DNA from: Stictocephala bisonia
Taxonomy: Eukaryota > Arthropoda > Insecta > Hemiptera > Membracidae
Assembly (NCBI GenBank): GCA_035578905.1
Contig: JAQJVL010000123.1
Location: 1,488,001-1,552,000, forward strand
DNA: 64,000 nucleotides
Direction: 5' to 3'
A model generated the notes under the pieces. That model was not told where the DNA came from, searched no databases, and worked only from the letters and a program-made list of their open reading frames with translations. Every line of letters starts with the position of its first letter. Positions within the stretch are counted from its first letter, which is position 1. Made by a program: the position numbers and the translations under genes. Of this stretch, positions 10,335 through 21,330 are shown one piece after another.

Positions 10335-13300
10335 TTCGTTCAATTTGTAAGTCATAGTGAATTAAAACTTTGGAATAATTCATCAAAACATAAGGACAAA
10401 AGTTTTGATATTTTTATTAGTGAGTTATCAGAATTGAAATACGTACCAGAAGTAATAATTTTTCAGAAATCTGGATAAACTAAATAAGGCTTATTTATAT
10501 ACAATTCCGAACTACACAATGTATGTTAAATGTAGTAATAGTTATAGAGCAGGGGGTGTAGTTATTTATGTTAAATGTAGTGAATTATAGAGAAGGGGTG
10601 TAGTTATTTATGTTAAATGTAGTGATAGTTATAGAGCAGGGGTGTAGTTATTTATGTTAAATGTAGTGATAGTTATAGAGCAGGGGTGTAGTTATTTATG
10701 TTAAATGTAGTGATAGTTATAGAGCAGGGGTGTAGTTATTTATGTTAAATGTAGTGATAGTTATAGAGCAGTGGGTGTAGTTATTTATGTTAAATGTAGT
10801 GATAGTTATAGAGCAGGGGTGTAGTTATTTATGTTAAATGTAGTGATAGTTATAGAGCAGTGGGTGTAGTCATTTATGTTAAAAATAATCTTGTAGATAT
10901 CGAATTGAAACGGCAGATACGTTAATAATATCTTTTTAATTTCTCGGTAAAAAATTTCATATTATTGCATTGTAAAGATTTGTTTTTATTTCACCTGATT
11001 TATTAATTAAAGAGTTCAGTAAATATTTAACAGAAAAAATAGTATATTTAAGAGTATGAGTAATCTGTTTTGGATTGGCGATCTAAATATATATTTAATG
11101 CTTACTAGTAATATTTGTACGGACAATTATAAAACAATGTTAGCAAGTAATGGATTGGAGAGTCTAGTTAACGATCCAACTAGAATAACTAAGCAGTCTC
11201 AAACTTGTTTAGACCATGTTTGCGTAAGAATAACTAGAAAAGACAGGGTTACAGCAGATACATCTGTTGAACACCTGGATATCACCGACCACTCGATGAT
11301 AAGAGTTGTCAGTGTGGCGGGAGTGAGTAGTGAACCAGACTTGTCCCTTATCTCTTCACCTGGTTAACGTGTTGGTTATATTCAACTTAATCAGCTGTTA
11401 GGAAATACTAACTAGTCTTCTGTTTATGTCGCAGCTGACGAGTCATTGGCTTTTGAAGAATTCTTTAATATTTTAAAAAATATATTCAGCATAGTAAAAT
11501 ACACTTTGCTAATTAATATTTTATTTATAATTAAAATAAACCATTAAATAAATTACAACCCTGGATGAGTGACTTTATTTGTTTTAAAATCAAGAAAAGA
11601 AACAACATTTTTAAATTAGTAAAAAAATCTTAATAACGAAAATCTAAAATCTTATTATAAAATTTATAGAAATAAACTGCACAAAGAAATCAAACACTTA
11701 AAAGATATCTATTACAAGCAAAGGTTTGAGAGGTGTATGGGCAATTCAAAGGGTATTTGGGATACATTGAACGAGGTAACTGGTCAATTAAATAAGGGTA
11801 AGGATAAAGGAATTAAATTAGAAATTAATGACCAAATGGTTGATGATTCACTAAGAGTAGCTAATGAATTTAATAAATAATGTTTAGACATAGTAAGCAA
11901 TCTTAATTTAAATAATGTGGATATTTCCGAAGAATTTTCTTCATTACAAAACAAAGATTTATTTCCCAAGAAAAATCAAGTGAAAACTATGTTTATTGAT
12001 GAAGTCTTACCGGATGAATTGATTTCAGTTATTAATTCCTTAAAGAACAATACTTCTCCTGAAATTGATGGCATTCATTCTAAATTAATAAAAAAATTTC
12101 CTCCAATATTTTTAATGTTCTGTTGTTTATAATTAATTTTAGTTTTTCAAATGGCAAATTTCCAAATTCTCTAAAAATTCAGTTGTTATACCAATATTCA
12201 AGAGTGGTTCAAAGTCAAAATTCAATAATTATCGTACAATATCTTTAATGTCATGCTTTTCTAAGATCTTTGTAAAAATAATGAAGAACAAATTAGTAAC
12301 GTTTTTGGAAAAATCACATTTTTTTTACTACAAAACAATTTGGATTCAGGGCTTGTATGAATACTGAGTTTACTTCGTTGAATTTTATGTCTGATATAAA
12401 TGAGGGCCTTAATGAAAGTAAAAGTGTTAGTAATCTTTTTTTAGACATTTGATACAGTGGATCACAGTATTCTATCGGGAAAGCTATATGACAGTGGTAT
12501 TAGAGGGGTCGCATATGACTGGTTTGAGAGCTATTTATTGCATAGGAAACAGTGTGTAAGGGTGAACCTGGTTGTAAGTGAAATGGGGGTAGTTAAAAGT
12601 GGGGTGCCTCAAGGAGCTGTGTTAGGTGCAATATTATTCATGATAAATATTAACGATCTCTGTAATGGAAAATTGCAAGGCAAATTAACTTAATTTGCTG
12701 ATGACACAGCACTTTGTTATATAAAAAAAGATTGGGTTTTAATTCAACAGGCTATGAGCAAAGACCTTAATGCACTTCAGTGGTGGTTCACAAGGAATAG
12801 AATGTTATTAAGTTACAACCATACAATACATACAATAGTCTAAAAAATAATATTGAATTTTGTTGTAATAGGTTTAAATGTCCAGACTGTCTAAGTAAGA
12901 GTACCTGTTGTAATTTAAAATGTGTTGTTGTACATAAAACTAACGATATAAAATATTTCGTCCTATTTGGTGACAGTCATCTGACTTGGGGGATTCATAC
13001 TACAAGGTTAAAAGATAGCATCAATAACATAATGAGGTAGGCCTACTTTTATTTACTTTTTTTTTTTAATTGATGCAATCATCAAATTTTAAGATTTCTG
13101 TAATTTGCTCTGATTCAAAGCAGAATTGATTATGATATCGTATTTTGGGGAAGTACTTATGAGTACTATATAAAACCGATATATGTTCAGCAAAAACATG
13201 TAGTAAGATTGATTTGTCATAGAAATAGATATGAATAATCAAAGCCTCTTTTTAAGAATTTAAAAATCCTACCTTTGAAATACATTTACGTTTATTCAGA

Positions 13301-13530
13301 TTTTACAACAGTAAAATCTACAACAGATTTGCAACAGGTTCTAAAACTGTTCTATATTAAAAGTGGAAATGTCCATCCACATGAAAATAGAAACAAACTT
13401 AGAAATATTGAACAATTCTTTATTCTAAAACCAAACCACGCATTTTTTGTAAAAACAGTTAATTTTATTGCTCCTAGAATTTATAATTGCCAGATAATAT
13501 CAGAAGTACATCAAATCTAAAACAGTTTTA
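10335..13530 (+). pseudogene. LINE ORF2 pseudogene (endonuclease + reverse transcriptase)
   Basis: The endonuclease begins near 10335 (ELSELKYVPEVIIF, then IPNYTMYVKCSNSYRAGGVVIYVK-like residues to 10580). It is interrupted by tandem repeats and resumes at 11056-11367 with WIGDLNI, GLESLVNDPTRIT, TCLDHV and ITDHS, the last motifs of an AP-type endonuclease. The reverse transcriptase follows: LKNNTSPEIDGIHSKLIKK (12040-12100), FNNYRTISLMSCFSKIF (12220-12273), FLDI at about 12440, then VKSGVPQGAVLGAILF and NDLC (to 12664), and catalytic FADDT at 12694-12708. A TAA codon (12691-12693) immediately precedes FADDT. C-terminal residues such as VFWGSTYEYYIKPIYVQQK and KILPLKYIYVYSDF (13140-13300) and the 13275-13520 frame match the family's conserved tail. 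Multiple stops and frameshifts make it inactive. Confidence 0.85.
10522..10884 (+). repeat. 44/45-bp minisatellite inside the LINE endonuclease
   Basis: Eight full units and one partial unit start at 10522, 10567, 10609, 10653, 10697, 10741, 10786, 10830 and 10875. Each begins TATGTTAAATGTAG and includes ATAGTTATAGAGCAG. A 45-bp unit (GGGGG or GTGGG) keeps the reading frame; the 44-bp units (GGGG) and the 42-bp unit do not. The unit corresponds to endonuclease residues YVKCS(N/D)SYRAGGVVI, so the array grew out of coding sequence by duplication. Confidence 0.95.
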
Positions 13531-13814
13531 AATAAAATAAGAAAGTGGTTGTTTGAGATGGAGGATATAAATGTATTATTTCTAATACAACAATAGTATT
13601 CTTGTGAATATGATATCTGAACATACTGATTTTGAGTTATTGATAAAAATATATACCTAATTAAATTCTTAATATTATTAGTGTAAAGAGTAATTTTGTA
13701 CATAATTTTTGTCATTCAATTTAATTACCAAAGAAAAATTTGTTGTTTTTACATTTTCTTTATATTATTGTTGTTTATTCATTTTGTTTTATTAGCCTCC
13801 AGAACTGTTATATT

Positions 13815-13957
13815 ATAGAAATAATACTGGTTAAATTACCTTTTTTCTTGTCAACAGTTCTTCAAACATAATCTAGATCTAGATAAATGTACATAGCAGA
13901 TTATGTTTGAAGAACTGTTGACAAGAAAAAAGGTAATTTAACCAGTATTATTTCTAT
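13815..13957. repeat. Perfect 60-bp fold-back in the LINE 3' part
   Basis: The left arm (13815-13874) and right arm (13898-13957) are exact reverse complements over 60 bp, separated by 23 bases that include a TAGATCTA core. Pairing stops abruptly at both outer ends. It lies between the ORF2 remnant and the AATAAA signal, in what should be the LINE 3' UTR, so it probably arose after insertion by a snap-back or template-switch event. Confidence 0.97.
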
Positions 13958-14425
13958 CATTGTTGTTATTTATAATGGCATGGTAACATTTATTTCATTG
14001 TATTTCAGTATAATTCAGGATATTATTTTGGATCTGAGATCATTTTTATGTAAGTTAAGTAGGAATTATTAATCAAAATCTGAACGCAACAAAGTGTTAT
14101 ATGTAGTGAAGGAACCTCTACTCAGGCATTGCCTTATAGGACCTATTATTTTCTATATTATTGTTAACAGCAAGCGTTAGGAAAATATTTTATATAAAAT
14201 GAACAACATTTTTATGATTTATTCTTTTTTACCTTCTTACTTTATATTTTATTATAGATAGGCCTTTTTGTCAGCCTGACAAATGAAAAGAACTTTTATT
14301 CTTTTTTATAAGCTGTGAACTTGCTGCATATAATAGAAATTCAAATAGGACATTTTCTTTGTTTGTATTATTGTACTCTAATCTCAATCTAGTCGACTTA
14401 TTGAATTTGTATGTACATTTAAGAA

Positions 14426-14443
14426 AATAAAGATTATTATTAT
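14426..14443 (+). terminator. LINE polyadenylation signal and ATT tail
   Basis: AATAAA at 14426-14431 is followed at once by G and an ATTATTATTAT run that ends where unrelated GC-richer sequence begins. A short microsatellite tail directly after AATAAA is typical of CR1/jockey-group 3' ends. Confidence 0.65.
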
Positions 14444-15028
14444 ATCTGCGTCCATTTCACTTGCTGGAACCGTTTAGCCTCGTCATAATGAGAGCGCGGC
14501 GAGTATAAAGGACTAACGGTCCAGCAGCCGGAGCAGGTTGCCATACTGACTTGGACTTGTCCACCCGTTGTTTCTCAGGAACAAGGATTTCTCCGGCTGG
14601 AGTCTGTGTCTTCAACAAGACGAATCTCAAACTTCCAACAAAGTTACAATATCAATGGTTATTTCCAAAATTAGCAAGGCTTACTTTTTTTATGGAATTC
14701 TTTTAGTTCTACGTAGTACAGTATTTAAGAAATTTGGTCTACAATATTCCGGATAAGAACAACAACTTCGTAAATACTGAATCATAAATTGGACGTTTTA
14801 TAAATAAAAAGTCGCGTAAAGTAAAATTCGGGGCAATACTAGTCTTAAGTAGGCTTCCATATTATTCATTCGTTGACTGAAGATTTTGAAGCCAAAAAAG
14901 GAGGACAAACCGAACAATTGTGAATAACTACATTATTACAACTTCTAAACTCTTACGAGTAAATATACAGCTATAGCAAGGGTATTTAACGTCTTTCGTG
15001 ATATCGTAGACCACTAATAAAATGTGAA
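14444..15028. other. Unassigned; GC-richer start with TATA-like box
   Basis: Bases 14450-14620 are GC-richer than the surroundings and contain TATAAAG at 14504-14510. A 62-codon + frame starts at 14568 and is not recognisable. No gene can be defended. Confidence 0.25.
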
Positions 15029-15310
15029 ACTAGGCCAGATATAATGCTTTATAACTAGGCCAGGTGCCAGATATAAGGCATTATAACTACGCCAGATGCG
15101 TAGTTATAATGCATTACAACTAGGTCAGGTGCCAGATATAATGCATTATAACTACGCCAGATGCTAGATATAATGCATTATAACTACGCCAGATGCCAGA
15201 TATAATGCATTATAACTAGGGCAGGTGCTAGATATAATGCATTATAACTACGCCCTATGCCAGATATAATGCATTATAACTAGGCCAGGTGCCATATATA
15301 ATGCATTATT
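15029..15310. repeat. 32-bp minisatellite
   Basis: About eight to nine diverged units of roughly 32 bp carry AACTA(C/G)GCCAG(A/G)TGCCAG and then the 12-bp palindrome ATAATGCATTAT. The units vary mainly in CGCC/GGCC and in CCAG/CTAG. It is non-coding. Confidence 0.92.
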
Positions 15311-16545
15311 ATTTTCAAATCCTTTATAGTTAAAAATTATCCTGTAAAATTGGGAAAACGTATTTTATATTCTAAGAATAAAAAGAATACATAGTTTGCA
15401 GTTAATCCATTTGATTTACATTTACATTGCTTACAAGAACTAAGTCCTGAAGGTTAACGTAGAACGAACAGAATAGTTAATAACAAAATGAACTTTCTCA
15501 ACACTACTTGATGTTCTCTAATGTCTAATGCGCATTAGGCACGAACGAACACGTCAACTTGTATCGTACTAAACAGCAATGAACCCGTAATGCAAGTGAA
15601 CGAGGGCTAATGACTTAGGACACTATGCTATTTTTGTTCTTCAACTATCAGTTTAAATTATGTACTGAAATGCATATTTTCAGTTAAATACATGAAAATG
15701 AGAATACAACAGACAATTGTTCAAAACCGCCCGTACACTTTGCAACCACAAACAATTTCGCGGACATAGGTGAAAAAAGCGGACTGTCCGCGGTTGTAAG
15801 TCTCATGCCTCTTTAGAGAGAATCAAATGAAATAATTTATCACAGAAAACATGTATAGCAATTGTTAGTACGGAACTAACATTTTTCCACTCACATCTAG
15901 ACTATATATAGACTTACAAACCAGCATTCATACAAATGTACGAAGTGACTTTTACAACAAGTGATAGTGACAACTCTCTGAACATATCGACATTGTCAAG
16001 CATACACTCTAAAGCTTCATATGAATACCTTTAGTTTAGTAACTTAAAGAAATATGTTGATATATATGTAAATATTATCAGGCAGTAATCGTGATAACAG
16101 ACATTCACTTAGGTGTCTACATTTATGTGAAAGTTGTCGAGAGTTTAAATTCATTCGAAGGATATCCTATTCCAATTAGAGTCTACTAATTATGTGGATA
16201 TTTAGAGACGGTTAATGAGCCGTGTCGCTCAACTGGGATAAGTGACTAAGCCTCAATTTGTCCTGCCTTGATGCACCGAGTGTGTTTCATATTTCCTCCG
16301 AACATTTTACGTTTTTGACCGTTCGCACTGACATGTATGAGGAGAGCTGTAGGAAACCGTGTGAACAGTCCCAGTCTGACGGGCGAGCGGCTAACGTACT
16401 TTCTTATGGGAATCGGCACGCCCACCGTCTTGACAAACCTGTATACTGGCCTCCTTGCAATCTCTTGGCGAATCCCTCTCAATGGTCTGCCCCCTTCAAC
16501 GATGAAGGCTCGTGGGCTTATTAGCATTGAGTAACATCCAATCAA
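15311..16545. other. Unassigned; GC-rich patch with an unrecognised minus-strand frame
   Basis: Most of this stretch is AT-rich without signal. From 16246 to 16545 base composition rises and three frames are open together (a minus-strand frame of 99 codons, plus-strand frames of 88 and 65 codons). I recognise none of these translations. Overlapping open frames in a GC-rich patch arise by chance, but could also mark an old exon. Confidence 0.25.
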
Positions 16546-16548
16546 GAT

Positions 16549-16614
16549 GGGCGAGTTGTGTGTAATAACAAAGGGCGAGTGGTGTGTAATAACAAAGGGC
16601 GACTGGTGTGTAAT
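16549..16614. repeat. 24-bp tandem repeat
   Basis: 2.75 copies of a 24-bp unit starting GGGCGAGTGGTGTGTAATAA occur at 16549, 16573 and 16597, with single-base differences (G/T and G/C). Confidence 0.9.
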
Positions 16615-17283
16615 CGAACCTAATACATACTTGTGAGTAAAATAATTCTAAAATATTTCCAGTGCAGCTTTTTTTATAATTCAAAGTTTTAACGAGGCTT
16701 ATTCTTGTTTTATTCATTACTATATATAAATAACTAATAAAATATAATTATATTTACGTAAATAATTTGAATACTACATAAATGCCAGCAATCAAATAAG
16801 AAGAAACAGGATATTACAAAAATAAAATTAACCATAAAAGTTAGTCGATGGTAAAATGTAAACAAAAGATAAAAAAATTGTTTTATAAATAATCATAAAT
16901 ATTCTCATACAGTCATACTGCAAATTATTGAACTTTGTTTGAATTTTTGATGTGAGGAAAACATTTGGTTGAGATTAAAAAAATTCGTTTCACGTCAAAT
17001 TCAACATTTTAATAAAATATTAATTTCGAGTTATTAAGTTACTGATTATACCAGTGTACCAAAAGTACGTTCATCACGGTTTGGAGTAGGTTTTACGTGT
17101 TAATCTGGTAAATACCTACTACATAGCTTAAGTACGGAGCATCCCTCATGGAGACTTGAACGGTGGTAATGAATATTACAACTCTTGTTATAAATATCGT
17201 GTTTCATAATTTATATAAAAAAACTTCTCGGTTAGTTTCTAATAACGTGTTTAGTCTACACAAAATAAATTAATACAACGTCA
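16615..17283. other. Unassigned AT-rich sequence
   Basis: No open frame or repeat was identified. Confidence 0.4.
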
Positions 17284-17555
17284 TTTATTTACCCTTAAGA
17301 CGTCGATCGTCAAGATATGGGCGAATATGAATTTCGATTGAGTGAGATGAGTGTAGATGAGCGAATGTAGTCTTTATCACAAAATAAGCCGAATACTACT
17401 TATAAAGCACCATTAATTAATATGAAAATGACAAATGAACAGCCTGTGGTTATTAACTCTTCTCCTGCACAATTTGCTATGACTCTGATTGGGATCGAAC
17501 TGAGAGGATTTAGGTTATGAAGCTGGTATCTACGGTATCTACGCTAGGTAATTGG
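17284..17555 (-). mobile_element. tRNA-derived SINE, copy A
   Basis: This is a minus-strand member of a family with four copies in the window. Read on the minus strand it starts near 17555 with a tRNA-like head (A-box-like CCTAGCGTAG, B-box-like CAGTTCGATCCCA), continues through a conserved body (TGTTCATTTGTCATTTTCA and ACTACATTCGCTCATCTACA) and ends in CGATCGACGTCTTAAGGG followed by an A-rich AAATAAA-like tail near 17284. The head is partly decayed. Confidence 0.8.
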
Positions 17556-18094
17556 AAGAGAGGACTTTATGGCCCTAACTTCACTCCTAATAGACACGAT
17601 TTTCATTTCATTTACATTTTTCTACCTACCAATTATGAACGGTCATTACCACAATACGTTTTGGCTGGAGACAGTAGTCTAACAGAGTGTAATGGACAGT
17701 CCGTGTAGTGGAGGCCACAGATGGTCGCCGCTATGCAGAGTCCTTGTTTACAAGCCATTGTCGTGTCCTGTCACCGCGGCTTTACTACACGGACAATAAC
17801 TTCATTCACTCAGCTGTACCACTTCTCGCTCTGACTTGTAACCTGGGGACTTGCAGACTGGACAGTGACTTAACACCTCGTACCCACGACAGTACAGTTT
17901 AGTTGGGAGTAGGAGGGTACCTTCAAACACACGAGCATTTAGATATTTATCCAAGAAAAAAAAGCTTAAATATTTATTTAACTCTATATCCATTTCATAG
18001 TACTAACTAAACTTACGGTAAAGTTCAAACATACAACTTGGATACATGCCTAAAAAGCGATCTAAGGTTAATGTACGAAAAACACCTATAAATG
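17556..18094. other. Unassigned sequence
   Basis: Short frames at 17708-17902 (+) and 17802-17993 (-) overlap on opposite strands and resemble nothing I know. No gene was assigned. Confidence 0.35.
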
Positions 18095-18096
18095 TA

Positions 18097-19211
18097 GGGT
18101 AGACAGGTGTAATTGTGAATAGGTGTGGTTGTGAACAAACCTTATTACTCTTAAAACCTTTAATAAAATGAAAAAAAAAATAGTAAAATGTTAATTATAT
18201 TACTTTGAACCTTTTTCTACATTCGGTTACAATACTAACGACTTTAGAGAACTTTAGGGGTATTAAAATTTTTTTGTAATCCCTTATATTTTGTTACTTC
18301 ATGTAGGCTGGTAGTAGGTTTGAAAACAATTTTTTATTATATTTTGTTCAGCATCATTTTATTTAAAATAGTCGTCATCCTGTTAAATACATCCAGGAGA
18401 CTATTTTAAAAATAGTTTATGCTCCCAAAACCTTTTTTTAAATTAATAATACCCAATTCACAATTACCCCAGTTTTTTTTTAAACGGGGTAATTGTGAAC
18501 GTGAAGAGATTCAAGATCAACCGAATTCATTCACGAATGAAATGATCTTCTTACAATTAGTATTTATGACATAGAAGCTGTTCTTCCTTTCCCTACTTTG
18601 GGTTATAAAGCTAGAAAAATAACATACATTTTTACAGGCTCTGTTGGAGTTTTTGAGCAAATGTAGTTTGCCAGTAGCACTGGGTTTGCTAATTTAGTTT
18701 GTTTTATAATTACTGTTAGGTAGTATTATTAAGTAACGTTGATTAATGTTTTTAACAGGGATTATTTCAATTTTCCCATTTAAAAATAATATTTTTAGGT
18801 TTAAGTATTTTTTGAAATTGTAGAAAACTCTGACAGCCACTTTTGGCGGGGGGGGGGATGTGAATGTAAAATTTGTTGAACTTTACATAGAGGGGCTTTT
18901 GTGAACAGTGTTTAATGTTCTTTATTCTCAATTCCCCAGACTAAATCAGAAGTGACCGTAAATAGGTTGTCTGGATCCATTCATTTTTACCCCAGAAACC
19001 AATAAAATATTAATACCGGACCGGGGAATTGTGATTTCTCAATAATTTTCTTACTATCAATTAGATTTACCCAAAAATGTGGGACTTAATAAATAAGATA
19101 TGTAGAAATTGCTTCTCATGTTTATTTGTATCAATAAATAAACCAGTTTTTCTAAAACAGTGTTCTTGAGTCAACTTAGCAAAAACCATTCTCAACTACC
19201 CCAGTCAACCC
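18097..19211. mobile_element. Non-autonomous TA-flanked TIR element (pogo/Tc1-mariner-like)
   Basis: The left end GGGTAGACAGGTGTAATTGT (from 18097) and the reverse complement of the right end (GGGTTGACTGGGGTAGTTGA, from 19211) match at 19 of 24 positions. TA flanks both (18095-18096 and 19212-19213). The AT-rich 1,115-bp interior has no transposase. The end motif recurs inside in both orientations: near 18122, 18453 (inverted), 18484, 18891 and 19022, each with GGGG or GGTG followed by TTGTGA. The ends resemble pogo/Tigger-type ends in style; superfamily placement is tentative. Confidence 0.6.
18453..18499. repeat. Internal hairpin of end-motif copies
   Basis: TTCACAATTACCCC and GGGGTAATTGTGAA are exact 14-bp reverse complements separated by a T-rich loop of about 17 bases. 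Both arms are copies of the terminal motif of the surrounding element. Confidence 0.85.
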
Positions 19212-19639
19212 TACTAAGAAGAGTTCAGAGATAATAGGATGCAACGTCTCAGTATGGGCGAAACGTTTGGTGATGTAAATACTGTAAATAACACCTGAAC
19301 GAGGACGTTACCGGAAGGTTTAGTTATTAGTAATGACACAGGCCGCTAAACACCTTTAAATGTCTAACATACAATTTGTAACTAATTACAACGGTAAACT
19401 ATTCTCATAATCGATGGGCTATAGTTGAGCAGGGACACATAGTTACCACGCACAAAGTTAATGTATTACCTGTGTCAGTAATTAACCCAAACTTAGAATT
19501 TTCTTGTGGGCCTATACCGGGTACGATCGTGTCTCGTGCAACCTAATTCCAAAACGAAACGGCATCGAACCTTAACATTTGTTTTCGTTTTATGTGGGTC
19601 TTCTAATGGTTTGTGTGAATAAGACGTTATTGTATTTTT

Positions 19640-19980
19640 ATATGTTCGGTTTGACTTATTGTAATGTTTGAAATTTTCCATTTTTTACCTAAGTTTTTGG
19701 GAATTATAACTAATGATGTTCTGTGGATAGACTGTCATTGTGCCTTATACGTTCAGTTTGACTTATTCCAGTGTTTGAAATATTTCTTGTTTAATGAAGT
19801 ATGTTATGAGATATATATAATGGTTTTGTTTAGCAGGGTCTGTTTATCCTATTTGACTTAATGCAGGAGTTTGAATTTTCCTTTGTGTAGGTTGTTTTGG
19901 ACAGACTTCATGTTTGTGTAGGAGAGCGATCGGTGTGCTTTTCAAATTCAGTTTGATTAGTATTTTTTAATTTTTACTTT
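19640..19980. repeat. Degenerate repeat of about 100 bp
   Basis: A phrase like GTTCAGTTTGACTTATT followed by GTTTGAAAT/ATTTTCC returns near 19643, 19749, 19848 and 19946, about every 100 bases, with heavy divergence. It is an old tandem array at best. Confidence 0.4.
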
Positions 19981-21052
19981 TCTATGACGAGTGTTTGTAA
20001 GAAATTAATTGGTGTTGTTATGCCGTCACAACAATACTTTATTCATTATCCTTTGCATGTTCATTAATTTTGAGTTTTTTCGAATAAATTAATTTCAATA
20101 CATTATTCGAATATTAGGAATACTTATAATTTAATCATTTTATGCACTTTTCTAGAATTAACTGGCACTTTTATACTTTCATAATGCTAATCAGAATGCA
20201 CCATTGTATCTGACAAATACGAAAAGATCAAATATTGAAAACTAAGAACAAAAGAAATATTTATTCGTGGTTTCGTGAGTTTACCGACCGATAGCAACAA
20301 TAAAAAAATGGCCTTGGATGCGGCGTGCATTGGTGGTGTGCGATTGTGGTAATTTTGACCAGATTGTTTTAACGAGGTTTCGCACGCAAGTTCGGACGGT
20401 CGGACACGGCCTGTGCACATCAGAACACGCAGGATATCCTCTTCTTGCGCACCCACCGGCACCTTGTCTTGTCATACGTCCAGCCGAGGTCAGCCAAGCG
20501 GGTTGACGTGCACTTACTTCAGTTCGTCTTCACTGCTGCAATGCACGTGCCTTGTCCTGTCTCGTGCACGACTTCTGACGGCCACGCACCTCCTACACCG
20601 CATGTGTCATCCACGAACAAACTCATGTACTACGGATATCATAACTTTAGTTTTATGGTTCGTACAGAAGGTTCTAAAGCGACTACAGCAAACACATAAG
20701 GTTAGCAAATAATAACTTCCAACGAAGGTGTTGTTCGTATGTGTAGAGACAATGGGTCAGTATAGTTGGCACGTCTATTCCAGTAAAGGTTTTATACATG
20801 ACAATTATTATGAAGGCCAATAAAGTCACTAGACGAATTTTTTTACCACACATATTCTACTGTAGAGGGCCAATATTTACAAGGCCTGATAGTTGAGGCT
20901 GCACAAAAAATAAAGGTGGCAGTAGGGTTTTTAAGCAACTACTGTAAGTGGTAAATACGAGTATTTGTGTAGAGTGGTGAAAAGGCCGTTGGTATGGCTT
21001 GTGTAGAATGGTAAACGCCCAACCTGGACAATAATTAATTTGGGAATTTTGT
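19981..21052. other. Unassigned; GC-rich patch 20300-20620
   Basis: A GC- and CG-rich patch is open in several overlapping frames on both strands (up to 99 codons). None of the translations is recognised, and mutually overlapping frames argue against a simple gene. The rest is AT-rich and featureless. Confidence 0.3.
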
Positions 21053-21330
21053 AATTGTTCGGTAGCGTAGTTGGTTCAATCCCAGCTTCAAGTGCTAAAT
21101 TTTCTTAGTTCGATCCCAATCAGAGTCATAATACATTTTGAGAAGGATCAGCTGATAACCACCAGCTGTTCATTTGTCATTGGGCTATTAATTGATGACA
21201 ATTTCTAAGGAATAGTCGGCCTTAGTTTGTAAGAATGACTACATTCGCTCATCTACACTCATCAACACTCATTCGAAATCCATATTCGCCCATATCTTGA
21301 CGATCGGCGTCTTATGAATAAATAAAAAAA
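21053..21330 (+). mobile_element. tRNA-derived SINE, copy B
   Basis: This plus-strand copy has a clear head: A-box-like GGTAGCGTAGTTGG at 21061-21074 and B-box-like AGTTCGATCCC at 21107-21117. The shared body follows: CAGCTGTTCATTTGTCATTGG, shortened here to its core, then GGCCTTAGTTTGTAA and CATTCGCTCATCTACACTCA. It ends in TTGACGATCGGCGTCTTATG and an AATAAATAAAA tail. RNA polymerase III internal promoter boxes and an A-rich tail define a SINE. Confidence 0.85.

Larger units (their letters stand above)
9304..14443 (+). mobile_element. Degenerate jockey/CR1-type non-LTR retrotransposon (LINE)
   Basis: A single + strand element shows the usual order: ORF1 (zinc finger, coiled coil, nucleic-acid-binding C-terminus), ORF2 endonuclease, reverse transcriptase, a C-terminal conserved region, 3' UTR, AATAAA at 14426-14431 and a short ATT-repeat tail ending at 14443. 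The 5' boundary is uncertain: the 5' UTR may begin near 9100, or even include the 5S-like repeat. Both ORFs carry stops and frameshifts, so it is dead. It has been modified by an internal minisatellite (10522-10884) and a fold-back (13815-13957). Clade assignment within the jockey/CR1 group needs a phylogeny. Confidence 0.85.
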
